Origin: Todiramphus chloris collaris
Lineage: Eukaryota > Chordata > Aves > Coraciiformes > Alcedinidae
Length of the DNA: 64,000 bases
NCBI GenBank assembly: GCA_025345505.1
Contig: JANVCC010000125.1
Location: 234,400 to 298,399 of the forward strand
Direction of reading: 5' to 3'
In this document: one piece after another, positions 49,996-63,175 of the stretch
Position numbering within the stretch: position 1 is the first letter of the stretch
Layout of the letters: every line of letters begins with the position of its first letter
Made by a program: the position numbers and the translations under genes
Notes under the pieces: model-generated
The model's database searches: none
Seen by the model: the letters and a program-made list of their open reading frames with translations, nothing else
What the model was told of the DNA's origin: nothing

Positions 49996-52666
49996 GTGAG
50001 GGCCCGGCGGGGGCGAGCGATGGGAGCGAGCCGGAGTGAGTGACGGGCGATGCTCGGGGAGGGGTCGAATCCTCCTTTTTGCGGCTCTCGGTGGCTTGGT
50101 TTTTGGTGTTCCGTGTTCAGGCTGCTGGTGTCGGGCGGCTCCTGCCTCCTTCCCCTTGCTGGGCAGCGGTCGGGGCTCTGCCCGGCACCGGCAGCCGCTG
50201 CCCGGGCGGCTCTGCGGCTGCACCCCGGGCGCTGCCCGCGGCGGCTCCCGGAGCGGGCACAGCATCCCCCCGACAGCAGCGAGCGCTGCACCGCCTGCCC
50301 ACATTTCTTCCCTTTCCTTGCTGTTTTGGGGTGTTTTTTCTCTACAATAGCTTGAATTTTCCTTTTTTTTTTCCAAGTTGAATTGTTGTCTAGGACAGCT
50401 TGGGTCTTCTCTGATGTGTTTTGGTTTCAAGTCGCTTAAACACCTCAAAAGGTTTCCCTGTTTCACGATGCTAAGCGTGTTGCTGAAGAAATAGCCTATT
50501 GTTTGTGTTTGTGGGAGTGTTTTTAAAAAGGAGCCTGCAGCCTCTGACCTTTCCTAGGAACTTTTGGCTCTCCCTGAAACACTAAAGAACCGACGATACG
50601 TTTGGTGCACCTTTTAAAAACCCCGAAGCATATTTTTTTCCCAGTTATGTAACTCCAGATAATAAGTGATTCCTACCCTTTCTGCATCTGACATGTCAGC
50701 TATGTTTTAAAGTGCTAGCTTTGTTTGTGATGCTACAGTGAGCTGGAAAATAATTCGATGGGATTTGCAGTATGGTTCGATGAGAATTTGAAACGTTGTG
50801 TAATTGGCAGGTGACTTGCAAGTTCAGAGGCAAACACTTGATATATTGCTTGGGATGGTCAAGTGAAATCACTTACGAACTGATATGACTTAATGACAAC
50901 CAAAATGATTTTTGGCTTCAGCTGAAGTGTTTACAAAGCTGTTAGCATCCTTTGCTTCCTATACCTGGAACAGATCTAAAGCAGTGTAGCTTCCACTACT
51001 GCACGGTTGCAGTTTTTGGTGTGTGATGGAGTGCAAATGCCCATCTCTAAATCAGGAGAAGAATCAACTGTTGTCTGAAATACTCTGGAGTTTGGGGTAG
51101 CTGTCGCAGTTTCAGCTGTGGAATCATATGCCATGTGATTTGTAGCTCCATGTCCTTGAGTGGTTGGTATTTTGTGTGGTTTTTCACAACTTTGAATGTG
51201 CAAAAATACCACTGTGGCTATCGGGAGGAGGAGAATCGTGTCAATAAACAGATATTTGTATTTTCTGTAATTAAAGGACTTATCAAAATGTAGTTTGGCT
51301 GAAAATTTAAGGATGCAAATTGTTGAAGTTCCTCTCCAGATGATGGAGAAATCTCTTCTGTATGTGTAGATTATCTGGGAAAGTTGCAGAAGCATGTGAT
51401 TTACTGTTCTACAAACAGCATTTATGGCAGTTATCAAATTGTGACTTTTTGGGACACTGAGATGAGAAATTAAAGGACAGACAAACTTCTGCTTGTTTTT
51501 ATCTTGTAATACTCGGTATTTGCATGTGGACTTTTCAGCTCCAAAAATATAGTATATTGACAGAGTAAAAAAATGGATGTAGCTGGAGCTTTTACACGGG
51601 GTTTGTTTAGCTTTCCAGTTTACAATGAAACATGCTTCTAAGTCTGGCTTCTTCCAGGTATGTGTGAGAATTTCTTAGCAAAGGTTTTAAATGCTTAAAA
51701 TAACCAGCTTAATGATGTAATAGCATTGTGATGTCTTAGGAGTATTACGTTTACTATCTGTGTTTGCTTACACTGAAATGCTGTAGATCAGCCAACTCTC
51801 TTTGGAAACTCAGGATTGATTTGTAAGAATTTTATGGTTGGATTAGTAAATCCTTCTGAGATGTTGAAGGAATTGAAGTGTGTCTACGGCATAGACAAAA
51901 GAGAGATTGCTAATGAATTTCTAACAGTGTTGAAATATTTCTATGGAAAAGTCCTGTCTAGTTTTGGAAAATCTGTTAATTATGGCTCTAAAACAGAAGT
52001 GGACATGTTTGCGTATTCTACATGTAATTACAAATCATGATTTGGATACACACAAACTGTTATTTTAAATGAGACAAGAAAAAGTGGAGCTGGACATGCT
52101 TTTAGAGTTCCAGGGTAGCCTTTTGGTTGACAAAGAACAACGTGGAGATAAGGATGCTGCAAGAATACTTTTCCTGGACAGTATTAATCTGTATTTCAGA
52201 ATTGAGAGATGACAGCATCTTCCTTTTGCCCAAATAAAACCCTGTTTTAAGTATTTTGAAAACATTAAAAAAAAATCAAAATTTTGAAGTTTTTGATGAT
52301 TTATCTCTTCAGGACACAAAAACAAGACCCGTTGCTTAAATTTTGCTTTAAACAGTCTCTGAAACATTCATCTGCTGCTTAAATTTTACAACAATCAGGA
52401 TCTTATGCTGGACACTAGACTATATCCTTTGCTCTAATTAAGATGATTTACCTCTATACTTGAACATTAAGCCTTCCTAAAAAAGGGGTATTTTTACCTG
52501 TAAACTTTTAAACATGTTATGGGTTGGAAGTAGACCTGTTTTGCCTGGGTAGGAAGGTGCCCATGCTAATGGGATTAATTTGCAGACGGTACCAGACAAT
52601 GGAACTGGAACATTAAGTCCAATTATCTTCTTATAAGTTCTGTAATTGAAGAACCTTGGGAAAGAT

Positions 52667-52810
52667 GAGATGCTGTGAAGAAGCAAGAGTTTATTTCGTG
52701 TATATTTGTATTTTTCCTATTCACAACAAATCTTTATGGAGATTCTGTGAAGAAGCAAGAGTTTATTTCATGTATATTTGTATTTTTCCTATTCACAACA
52801 AATCTTTATG
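52667..52810. repeat. 72-bp tandem duplication in KHDRBS3 intron 1
   Basis: Copies at 52,667-52,738 and 52,739-52,810 are directly adjacent and differ at two positions (52,672/52,744 and 52,698/52,770). The unit begins gagat and contains gaagaagcaagagtttattt and cctattcacaacaaatcttt. Adjacent frames translate to a duplicated peptide, but there is no evidence of coding. Confidence 0.97.
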
Positions 52811-54659
52811 CAAAATCTTAACTGTTTTTCTTTGTGGAGGTGATGCTCGTTCTGAAATCAGGAGTTCTTTGTCATTGCAAGGCACTGAGCAGCTTTACTT
52901 CTTAACTGGGTTTTCGAGACCTTTAATTTGTAGTCTGACTTTGCACTTGGCTGTTGGTAAATGTGTGGGTGATGTTGATTGCCATAACTTTAGTTCAGGA
53001 GGAGTGGTGCTGTGGAAATGCTGAAAGATCTGCAAGAGAAGAGTTTCTTTACACGTGGCTGTGAGACAGCAAAGATAGCATTGGTTACCACAAATATTTT
53101 GGGGATGTTGGGTGAAGTTGGGGAAAACTGCAGCTAGAAGCTAACTGAAATAACCACGTTGATACCAGACACGTTTTGTAATGGGGAGACGTTAAAACAG
53201 ATGCTTGGCACTTGAATTTGATTTGTGTAGTGTTAAATACGTAGAGGAGTGTGATCAGAGCTGGGGTGGCTGAGATCCTGAGGAGTCCTGGTGGCGTTGC
53301 TGGAACAACTTCACATCTGGGGGCTGCACCGCTGCAATTCTTCTGTATAAGCTCGTTTTAGCTACTTTGAGGTAATATCTTAAACTGGTGAGGCTTCCTC
53401 TCAACTGTGACCAAGATGATGTACAGGAATAAAAAGCCTTCCTATCAGTAGATGGCTGTCTGTGCCAGCTCTGTGTCGAATGACTTCCCTGAGCCACGTG
53501 TCTAGTTGTGATCAGCAGACACTTGCTGTTTCTTCTGTCAGATCTCATAGGGGTTCAATAATCACACAGACCAGTACCTCCAGAATGGACTGTGAGCAGT
53601 GTACTACCTGCATCATGAAGGATAGTAACTGATGTCTTCTTTTTTGGTTTCAGCAGGGAAGCTTTGTAAAAAATGGGTGAAATAGGAATTTTATTAAGGT
53701 TCCACAGATGTTACTGATTCTCAATAAACCTGTCTTGGTGTGCAAGGGCTTCTGAGTGCCTAGCAAGGATTTTCTTTCATTTTTCACAGCTGTAATTCTC
53801 ATTTTTTTTACAATTCTGAAAGATTATTACATGCAGTGGAGTGATGTGCATATGGTAAGGTATAAATACTCAGTTTGCTACTGAATCATCCACTTTCCTC
53901 TGAGGACAGGTATGGAATAGGTGTGTGGTGCTACACCACTAGGGACTAGAAACAAGTACTCTGCTGCTGTGTAACCTCAGAACTCTCCACTGTTGCTCTG
54001 GGACTGAGACTGCAGTGAGAAATACTCGTTTCAAGTGTCCTGCAAAACACTATGCAGGCTGTAGGTGTTTTATAAAGCACATATAGGTGAAGAAATAGGA
54101 TTGCATTTTGAGATGACTCAGAGCATCTTATGAATTTGAATAAAATAGTTGCATAGTTTACCCTCCAGACAAAGATTTTCGGTTGGTTTTCTTAGCAAGA
54201 AAGTCACTGGACGTTGACTTAGGCAAGTCACTAGAAGTTGACTAGAAAGAAGGAACTCTTCTGTTGCTTCTAGTAATCAAGACTTCAAAACAATGGTATG
54301 AAAAGGCGTGGGAGGAACCTTGTGTTTGACGGGCTCAGCGTGATGAGAAATTTATTGAAGGGAACAGGAAGGGATATGGCGTGGTGGCAGCACCATAAAC
54401 CAGGGCAGGCTGGCTTAACTTCTGCTTTCTTACAACAGCCTGAGAAGTGATAACACTTGGAGCAAAGAAGGGATGCTTCGGAGATTGCCCCTCGCATCTC
54501 AGCTTTCCTTCTTCGGTAACGCTTCGGAAGCTCACATTTTTTCTAACGCTTGCTCGTTGGTTTTACCGCAGTGAAGCTGTATTGGGGAAGTCATAGGGCT
54601 TATTAAGAATTAGCTTCCAGTCTTGGTCTCTTGAAAGGTGATTTATCAGGTATTCCAGT

Positions 54660-54980
54660 CAGGCTGCGACACGCGGCGGAAGAGAATCGCGCACGCTGCT
54701 CCCTGGGCTCGGCCGCTCTGAAGCGTGACTGCAGCCGAGCCTAAAGCCCACTCCTCATTCCCTTGCACACTTCCTTTGGCAGGCAATGAGAGAGATCGAG
54801 TTTAAAGGTTTCAAATCTAGACTTGACATGGTTTGTCACTTCCAATCCGTTCTGACAGCAGCCGTGCCAATTAAACCTGCAGCCTCCCGAGCACCTATTT
54901 ACTGGGGGGGATCGGAGAAGGTCACAGCGCTCGCCCAGCGCTTGCCTTGCCTGTGCTTAAAACCTACGTATGTGACCTTT
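54660..54980. promoter_or_regulatory. Intronic CpG-rich patch, candidate regulatory element
   Basis: A short CpG cluster (gctgcgacacgcggcggaag, gaatcgcgcacgctgc, ctcggccgctctgaagcg) stands out in CpG-poor intron. It is followed by nuclear-receptor half-site words in opposite orientation, AAGGTCA at 54,918 and TGACCTTT at 54,973. There is no ORF with a domain and no clear TATA/initiator pair. It may be an enhancer or alternative promoter; this is inference from composition. Confidence 0.28.
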
Positions 54981-57900
54981 CTGCCCTCTGGATTCCTCCC
55001 CCCTTCCCCCTGACTTCAAGTATAATTAAGAGACAAAAGAAGCCAGCATCTGCTTTGGTTTGGAAGGGTTGGGTGTCAGAGTTGAGCAGCCTCTGGAGTG
55101 CTCAGTGTGGTCCTGCGTGACTCTTTAATCGGTATTTAGCCGTTTTTAAGGCGTGTTTAAATGGATTAGCTGGTAACTGACACACCTAATATTTTACGGT
55201 GAATTAACTGGCTGCTCTTAGCTGAGCTCTGCAGGAATCTTACGAGCTTAATAGTTACATTATTAATACCTTTTTTTAAAAATAGAAAGTTATAAAGGAC
55301 GTGGTGCCTGTACCGGGCTAGCGGAGGAGCTCGGTAAAGTGAGACCTGGGAAGGCAAACCTGACTGGTGCAGTGGGAGTGGTTCTGGGAATGACTTTGGA
55401 GCCACATATTGCTAGCTCACTGTGACTTCCACGGACAGCCCTACCTAGAAAATGAGTATCTTTATGGCCTTAAGCTAAGGGCATATAGACTAGGGAATTT
55501 AATTGCCTTGTGGCACTCTAGGTGCACAACTCTGTGCCTTAATCATCGAGAAATTCATGGGAAAACACAATTTTGTGAGCTCGAGATGATGTGTCTCACT
55601 GGTCTGGTTTGTGGAATCAGTTGTTAACCTGTAGCTTGAGTGCCTTGCTACCTTCAGAGGTGAATTAAGGTGCTAGGAGGCCCTTCAAGCTGACGATGGA
55701 ATGTCTGGCCAAAATGCAAATGAAAAGTGCAGTGCTTTAGCAATGGATGATTACTGCTAAAATCTACCAGTTACGTTTGAAATCTTCGGTTCAGAATGAG
55801 GTGTGTTTTGAGACGCTTGATATCAGCTAAGTTGGGCTCTACTGAGCTGTCAATGGCTTGAGATATCCAGGAGATGTAGGCTGGCTAGTTAGGACAAGGA
55901 GCAAATGAGAGTAGCAACTGGAGAGGTGAAATAAAGACTTTTGAGCTGAGAAAGCTGTATTGAGTGTCAACAGCTGAGCACTTTGTGTGGTATTCTTCGT
56001 GCATTTATCCTACCTTAAAATATTCCTTTGCTTGAACTCGGCTTTGACATATAGATCACTTACAGTTCTTTACTTCTGTGTTATTTTTCATTATTTTCAC
56101 CTTATTGTGAAGGTAAATTTAATAAGAAACTGAAAAGTGAGACTATTTTCCTTCCTGTTCTCCGTTTCCAGTTGCTGTTTTGCTGGCTGCCTTCCAGTTC
56201 TTGTTTTGATGTGTTTATCAGGCTTTTGGCTTCAGCTAGCAAGCAGCTCACCAGGAGCAAAGTTGCAAGGCAGCAAACAAATGTCAGTTTAATTCTTGTT
56301 GTTGGTAAATCATTTACTTTTTTTTGTCCTACAGGTGGTTTTTTAAGTCTATTTGTTAGGAAAAAATTCTTGACAGAATAATGGGAAACATAAAGGATTA
56401 GGAATTTCAGTAAACCTATTGTTCTTGCACTTCACCTGAAAGAAAATTGATTCCAGCTGCTGCTCTGCTGATCTTGGTCTAATGTAGTGACAGTGAAAAC
56501 CTAAAGTTGCAAATCCCCTGAGGATTTATTTGTTTTCCTCAACTTTATTAATCCGTTTGGGTTGTACAGAATAAATAGTCAATGAAGATGCTTTTTCGTG
56601 GACAGGACAAAGAATTAGAAGTGGGAATTGCTGTTGCTCTGAGTGCTGCTGCATTTGAATGCTTGGAGAATAAATGCATCTGTAGTCTTTTACTGGCTCT
56701 CATCATCCTCTGCACTCTGGAAAGCAAATGTGTTTGAAAGCAAAAAAAAAAGTTTTAGATATTTTCAGCCACTTTTTTTTTTCCCTGCTGCTTTGGGATA
56801 ATGATGTTTTTGAAAGATGTAGAAATGGAAGGACTGCTTTTAATGCGGTCGTTCTTCCTTTCATGTGTCTGCCTTTCTGTTAACTGATGATGGACAAAAG
56901 TTGTTACTGGTTCCTTTTGATCTGTGTCCTAATTAACTGGAGGTGGCAGTGAAGCACCAATCCTCTCCTCTCTAGTCAGCAGCCAAGTTTCTGCTCCTGG
57001 AGCTCCTTAACCCCCGGATGCTGAGGATCTGATCATTTCCATGTCTTTCTCCTGGTGCCCAGCAGTAAGGATGTGCCCTGTTCTATGCTGCCTGGAGTGA
57101 TACAGCTCCGGGTAAACCAGTGAAGCAGCATCGCCCTGTTCTCTTCTGCCCACCCCCAAACTAATGTTAAGCTCCAAATTTTACTTTTGAAAGAGTCACA
57201 AGGGTCCATCACGCCTCTTTGGTACTTTCATGGCTTTTTCTCAGCTATTACCTCCTAACTCTCCGAGTTTGAAGGAGAAAGACCTTTCTAGTCTTGCCTG
57301 CACGTGGTTTGGGTGCAATGCTTCTGGTCCGTTTGTACAGCCAGGGTGGTTCAGAAACTTGGAGTGTTTTGTTCACTTTACTAATGATCTGCCTGTTTCA
57401 TGACCACTTCCAGCCTTTTTTTAGGATCAAGAAGCCCTAATTTCAAGGGAGAAGACTGTATCAGAGCTGAGCTTTCTGCCTTTCTTACAGGCATCCCCCC
57501 AAACTTTCATGGTAGGTGGTTTCTCCAAGTGAAACAGTTTTGCTCATGGTTTTGCCTCAGTTTCCCCCTTGGAGGAGCTCATCTGCTTTTTCTGCTTCAC
57601 ATCAGATGGGCTGTGGTGACACCTTTGGTTCCGAGGGCTGTTTGCTGCTTTCCTGGAGAAAGCTCAGGGATACCCCGGGCTGCAAGGTGGACTGTCACAC
57701 CTTAGTACTAGCTCTTCAGCCTGGAAAGGATTGCTGCCGTCCGCTTTGTCTCGTGGAACACAAATTGCTCTTAAAGATTCTTTTCACTTGTCATATACCC
57801 GTGACCTTTTTATTAGCCCATGCATCCATGGTCTGGAAAAAAATGATTAGGTTTTTATTGGGCTGCTGTAGAAGAGCATAGAGCAGGAGATTTATCATGT

Positions 57901-60123
57901 CTTTAAAGCTTACTGTTTCTGTTCTCCAGACAGGGTTTTTTCCTGCAGGCTGGCAGTCTTCACAGTAGCAATGTTAGTACGATGTGAAACCAATGTCAGG
58001 GGTGGCACGTGTAGCTGTATAGATGGTGAGGAATTTAATGACTACTGATTTCTTCTAGTTTTATTTTTTTCTGTGAATTTGGGGATCCTGGGATCAATAT
58101 GAGCATGCTTTGAAAAGAGCAGAAGTGTTCCACGGTGGGTTTTGTGTAGGATGAGCATCTGAAATGTAGTGATGCTGAAACTTTGAAGATACAACTTACA
58201 GAGGAAGTTTTTTGGATGCTGTTTCTGTCGGGGAAACTCTTGTGCTGGCAGTAGGTCACCAGATGTGTAGTGGTGTACTCAGTGGTATATAATCATCATG
58301 TAGTTTTTAATTCCATGTGGAGCTTTTCTTGAAGGGCTTTGTGAACCATTTTTGGAGTTATTTAAAGCACGATGCAGTCTGCACTGTCGGGCTGCTGCCA
58401 GTGTCCTGTCCCTGCGGGGCCAGCGTGGTGGCACTGCCAGGGCTGCCCAGGGAGCAGGGCTTTTGGCTCCCGAGGGCTGTGTGCCCTTGGTGTTCACTTG
58501 GCACAGGAATTGTTGCAGCCAGGTGCCTTCTGTCTGCACCTTCAAATGCAAATAAGCATTAATTGCATCTTTCTGCTTGGCCATCCCCTAGGTATTTCTT
58601 TACTGCTGGTGCTGTGGTCACAACCTTAGGCTGAACTAGTAAGACTCCTGTCAGTCAGTCCAACTTGATAAGTGTTGATGGAAGCTTGAAATCAAATACT
58701 TTGCCAGACTTTTAAACTTGAAGCTCTTGGAATGCCACATTATTGTCAGCTGATTAAATGGAGAGTGCAGGGGAACTACCATCGTCCTGGTTATAAATCA
58801 TTTTTCATAGATGCACTTACAGAAATTGCACATCTTCTGAAATAATAGACCTTGCTTGGAACACTGAGTAATAGTTCACGTAGTTCAATATAAGGTTAAT
58901 TAAAAATGCTGATGTATATTTCATTATCACACAAATGGCAAGTAGCTGGCTGTGAGATCAGCTCTATGAAGAACTCCAGACAAATTATCCTATTTAAATT
59001 AACGCCCCAGTAGAGGAAAATGGATGTGATTTGCTTTCTTAACCAGTAGATCATTGTTTCTCTAGACTTCAGTGGTGTGCTGAGTGTGATGCTGACATAA
59101 TATATTTTCTGTCTCGGAGTAGCTTGTAGGTCCTCAAGGCACTGATCCCTTATTCTTGTCAATATGCTTAAAGCCATGCCCAAAGCTCTCAAGGTCTGCT
59201 TGTCTAGGCCAGAAGGCTACCTGTTATGATGGCCTGCATGAAGATGATGCTGAGAAATTAGCTACTCTAGGTGCTAAATAAAATACTCAGCTTGCTGGAT
59301 AGGCTCCTGCTTGGTCTTTGGGGAAAGCAGTCAAATGGATAGAAAAAAAATGAATTGGAAGTATTTTTCTTTCCCACTTGGAGGAAGTAGGATGTAAAGA
59401 AGAGATTTCCTTTCAGAATCCTTTAACTTAATGCTGTTGTATTGGAGTAACAGCTAGAGTTCAAGCCTGAAGCTTGTAGTGAGTAAACTTCAGAAGTAGC
59501 TACTCATTGTACTTGTCTGTGCAAATGATGCTAACCATGCAGGTATGCCTCACCAGCGTTTGTGTGAGGTGATTTTTGGACACTGCATCCCAACCAAAGC
59601 TGAGGTTTGAAGCTTTTCTGCCGAGTCATCTGGAAAGAGCTGAGTGCAGAGAATACAGAAAGCAAATGTGGTCCCTTTATTCCCCTTCAGCACCTTAAAA
59701 CACGGTTGTGGGAACTGCTTGGTAATGGATGTCAAGCTGTGTTGTAATAAAACAAACTTTAGAGCGTTATTTTCCCTTCATTTTATTGATGACTAATTAG
59801 CTATTTGAGCTGTATCAATTACAGTCAATCAGCTTTTGGTAATAACCCCTTTTCCCTCTTCACCTTACAGCATTGCATCCTCAAGGCAGCTATCCTGACA
59901 TGGGAGACATTTTATCGTGTAACTAATTTAAATCTGCACAGAATAGTGAATGCAATTTGAAGCTAGGACACAAAATGAAGAAATAAGAGCAGATGGCCCC
60001 TTCAGAAAAAAAAATAGATTAAAGAGAATAGATGCTCCTGGCCAGCTACGTAGTTAATCCCTTGTCAAGAGGTACTGCCAATAGATGGTTATTATGCAAG
60101 GGTAAAATAAAGGCTCTGTGAAT

Positions 60124-60140
60124 GGGGGGGTGGGGGGGGG
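60124..60140 (+). repeat. G-tract G7-T-G9
   Basis: Two long G runs separated by one T, followed by agg. A second, 9-G run occurs at 62,685-62,693. Both are on the sense strand of the KHDRBS3 intron. Confidence 0.9.
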
Positions 60141-63055
60141 AGGCTTTTCCTCATTCCCAGCTTTCAGATAACTTAGTGTTATGCTCATATTTTTAAGACA
60201 CAGCTATAGTCAACTGGAATAGTAACCTCTTTAGTTGTGTGTTCCTTCAGAAAAGGATGCTGCAAAAAAAAAACCCCTAGCCGTGGAATGTAGTTCCATT
60301 TACATTCAATAAGGAGTCAGTCTAGCATTGCAGATGCTTTGCTCTGTGAAACACCGATGATTGAGTCTTTAAACCCTTAATGTCAGTGTTTTGTAGAGGT
60401 ATTTGTGCCTATACTTTCCTGATGGATCAAGGAAGAGTTTAACTTCTCCCTTATTAAACGTTCTTTCCAGATTTATTACTAGTGGGCAGTCAGATCTGGT
60501 TCAGTTCAGCACCTTTTAGTTTTTGGTTTATGCAAAATAACGCGTACCAGCATTTCAGCTGGTTATTGTTTGCAGCTAGACAAGGCATTCCTGCACTTGC
60601 TGTAAAATCAATGAATAAAGACAGGGGAGTGAGATTGGAAACTTTCTATACACATGAACCTTTCCTCAGGAAGACTTACTCATGGCACCAGAAGTACCCG
60701 TTAGGACTGGGTTGGTTTGCTGCTCTTTCCAAATGCGCTTCTCTCTGCTAGCGAGGAGTCATAGAACCATTGCTACCTTTTGTCCTTTGGGCACCCAGAC
60801 CCTGAATTTCTTAGGCAGCTGCATTTCTGTAAACATGCATCCCCTTCCTCCTGAAGGTAACTTCATTCTGTGCTTCGGAGCATCAAAATTTCCTTTCTCA
60901 TGTAGAAGCAATTCAAGCATCACTGAACCAAGAAGTAATGGCACCAGGTTCTCGGCGGTGGCACTTCTCTTATTGTTTCTTGGCAGGCAGAACTCATGAA
61001 AGAGCAGAAGCTTGAATATATGGGATTATGAAGGCAAATAGGGGACAGGCAGGGCAAGTGTCCCCATGGTTAGCAGCAGCTTCTGCATCTTCCCAGCACT
61101 ACTGGTATCGCTGTGCCCAGTTCAGGTCTGGGTTTGCTGTCTCACCTTGGGAGTAGATGCAGCTCCCTGGCTGTGAATTGTCCCACTGCACTTAAAGGTG
61201 TCAGCTGCCTTGTGCATGTGAGGCTCTAGTGGCTGATTATTCTGTGTAAAAGCTGTAGAAATGAACTGAAATCTGTTTAATCTGTGAAATCCAGGAATTA
61301 TTCCAGTAAGAAAATTCCTAACGCACACAGCCATCACTGGGAAAGCATGGTGGTGTTGAGAGAAAGCTGGGATTTGAAGTAAGTTTGTTAATTAGCATTG
61401 AAACAGTAATATATCCACAGTTCATCACGTAACTAGAGGAGATAAGGTGACTTCTGAAGCTGCACTGAAACTCAGGCATCACATTTTCCACTCCCATTTA
61501 AGCACTTGATTTTTAAACTGCCTTCCAAACAAACTGCCAGATGAGCTTGCAATATCTTGATGGCTGAGTGGTGGCAGAGAACATGCAGGCTTTGTGCTTC
61601 TTCCAGCTATAACATAACTGTGACCGTTGGAAAAAGTATTTACCTTGGCTTTTCAAAAACTTCTTAGTGAATAAAAGTGCTTTTTTTAATAAGCAGGCTT
61701 ACTAACCTGAAATTTAAGACTTAAAGAACTACTTAATTTTACTTAAGCTAAGCATGAAGACACTTTGGATCAAATGATAATTCAGAGCTGCTTCCTAGGG
61801 CAAGTAAAATCACGATGTAAATGCTACTAAAATGAATATATTTTAACTCTGAGGTATGTTGCAGCAGCAGCTTGCTGGCTAAAGTTGGTAGGTGGTTCAG
61901 AAATGTATGCAGGTAAAAATCACACCTGTTTCACTTCATTCGAAAGCTGGAAAATGGAGTGATGCTTTATTAGGTGATGCTAGAAATGCTAGTTTAAGGA
62001 AAAACAACCCCAAAACTTTCTCCAGCAGGTACCATAAAATTTGGAAGCTTACTTTCCTCAGTGAAAGCACTGCATGGAGAAGCACATGGTCCTACAGAGA
62101 ATGGGCTGGATGCAGGCTCAGTTCTCACCCCTTACCCGAGAAACCGCTCTGTTGGCAGAGATGTTCCTTCCTCTACGAGCTGCAGTTGGAACGAGTCCAT
62201 AACCTGGACTTTGAAGGTTTATCATGCTTCTGGGGCAGTGTGGTCATGGTCTAAAATGACATGAAGTGATTCAACTGATTTTTGCAAGTTCCATACAATA
62301 ATATTTAGGCACAACTGAACGTGGCAGCAATCAGCTTAATTCTGCGTCATGTGGATTTCCATGCACAGAAAAGGCATTTGGATTCAGCTGCTATTGAGCA
62401 TGTGGAAGGGATAGTAATTAATGTTATCCCTCTGCTAGTTAAAAATTAACTTGGATGCTAAGAGTTTTTAACGTTGAGTTTGTTGAGGCTCATACATAAA
62501 ATGAATACATGAATTTTTTAAGCTGCACTTTCCCATAGAGCAGGAGATGTACAAGCTGCCTTAGTATGTTTTCCCTGCCAAGCTATGGTTCTGTTGCCAA
62601 AGACTGTAAGGGATGACAAATAATAAAAGTATTGCCTACAATGATTGTATCAAAAGTAGTGGTTTACCTCTTTTATCTGCTGGTGGGGGGGGGTTGGCCT
62701 TCTGGACCAGTAGAGGTGTAAGTAACCCAGCATGGTGGGATTAGTCCCCCTTCTTCTACATGCACCAGCTAACCTCCAGAGGCTTCTTCCGTGCATCTGT
62801 GGACCAAAACACACACGTGCTTCAGGATCTTTGGGTTGTTACCTTCTCCCTAAGTTTTCTAGAAGCATTTTGAAAATTCTTGGACTGTGTTTTTGTTCTG
62901 CAGCCTAAAATACATCCCACCCACAATGTTATGTCCTTAACATGCATTCACTTGTGGCTTCATATTGTTCCTGTATGAGTCGACCTCGTCACGTAGCTTC
63001 CTTGCACATGGATAGCTTGATGGTAAACGAGGCTGCAGATGTGGAGTTTCAGGAG

Positions 63056-63175
63056 TCACAGAATGTCAAGGGTTGGAAGGGCTCTCAAAAGATCCTCTAG
63101 TCCAACCCCCCTGCCAGAGCAGGACCACCTAGAGCAGGTCACGCAGGGACAGATTCCAGGTGGGTTTTGAACGTC
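63056..63175 (-). mobile_element. CR1 LINE 3' fragment, reverse orientation
   Basis: Reverse complement of the CR1 3' end: tcacagaatgtcaagggttg, aagatcctctagtccaaccc, ccctgccagagcaggaccac, tagagcaggtcacgcaggg and gttttgaacgtctccagag. This is the only clear dispersed repeat in the intron 1 portion, and it is antisense to the gene. Confidence 0.93.

Larger units (their letters stand above)
48690..50300. other. CpG island at the KHDRBS3 5' end
   Basis: CpG dinucleotides become dense from about 48,690 and fall away after about 50,300, against CpG-poor flanks. The island spans the promoter, the whole leader, coding exon 1 and the first ~300 bases of intron 1. Several long open frames on both strands here (for example 48,741-49,160 minus and 48,796-49,257 plus) reflect the lack of AT-rich stop codons and have no recognisable protein content. 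About 0.75 kb of island lies upstream of the predicted start, leaving room for divergent antisense transcription, which sequence alone cannot show. Confidence 0.9.

Noticed and set aside
49470..50039. 189-codon + strand open frame ending in KHDRBS3 residues
   Set aside because: It opens at a GTG, not an ATG, and reads through the donor site into the intron. The true exon is 49,908-49,995.
54786..55013. 75-codon frame near the intronic CpG patch as an alternative exon
   Set aside because: No recognisable protein and no compatible phase-1 acceptor identified.
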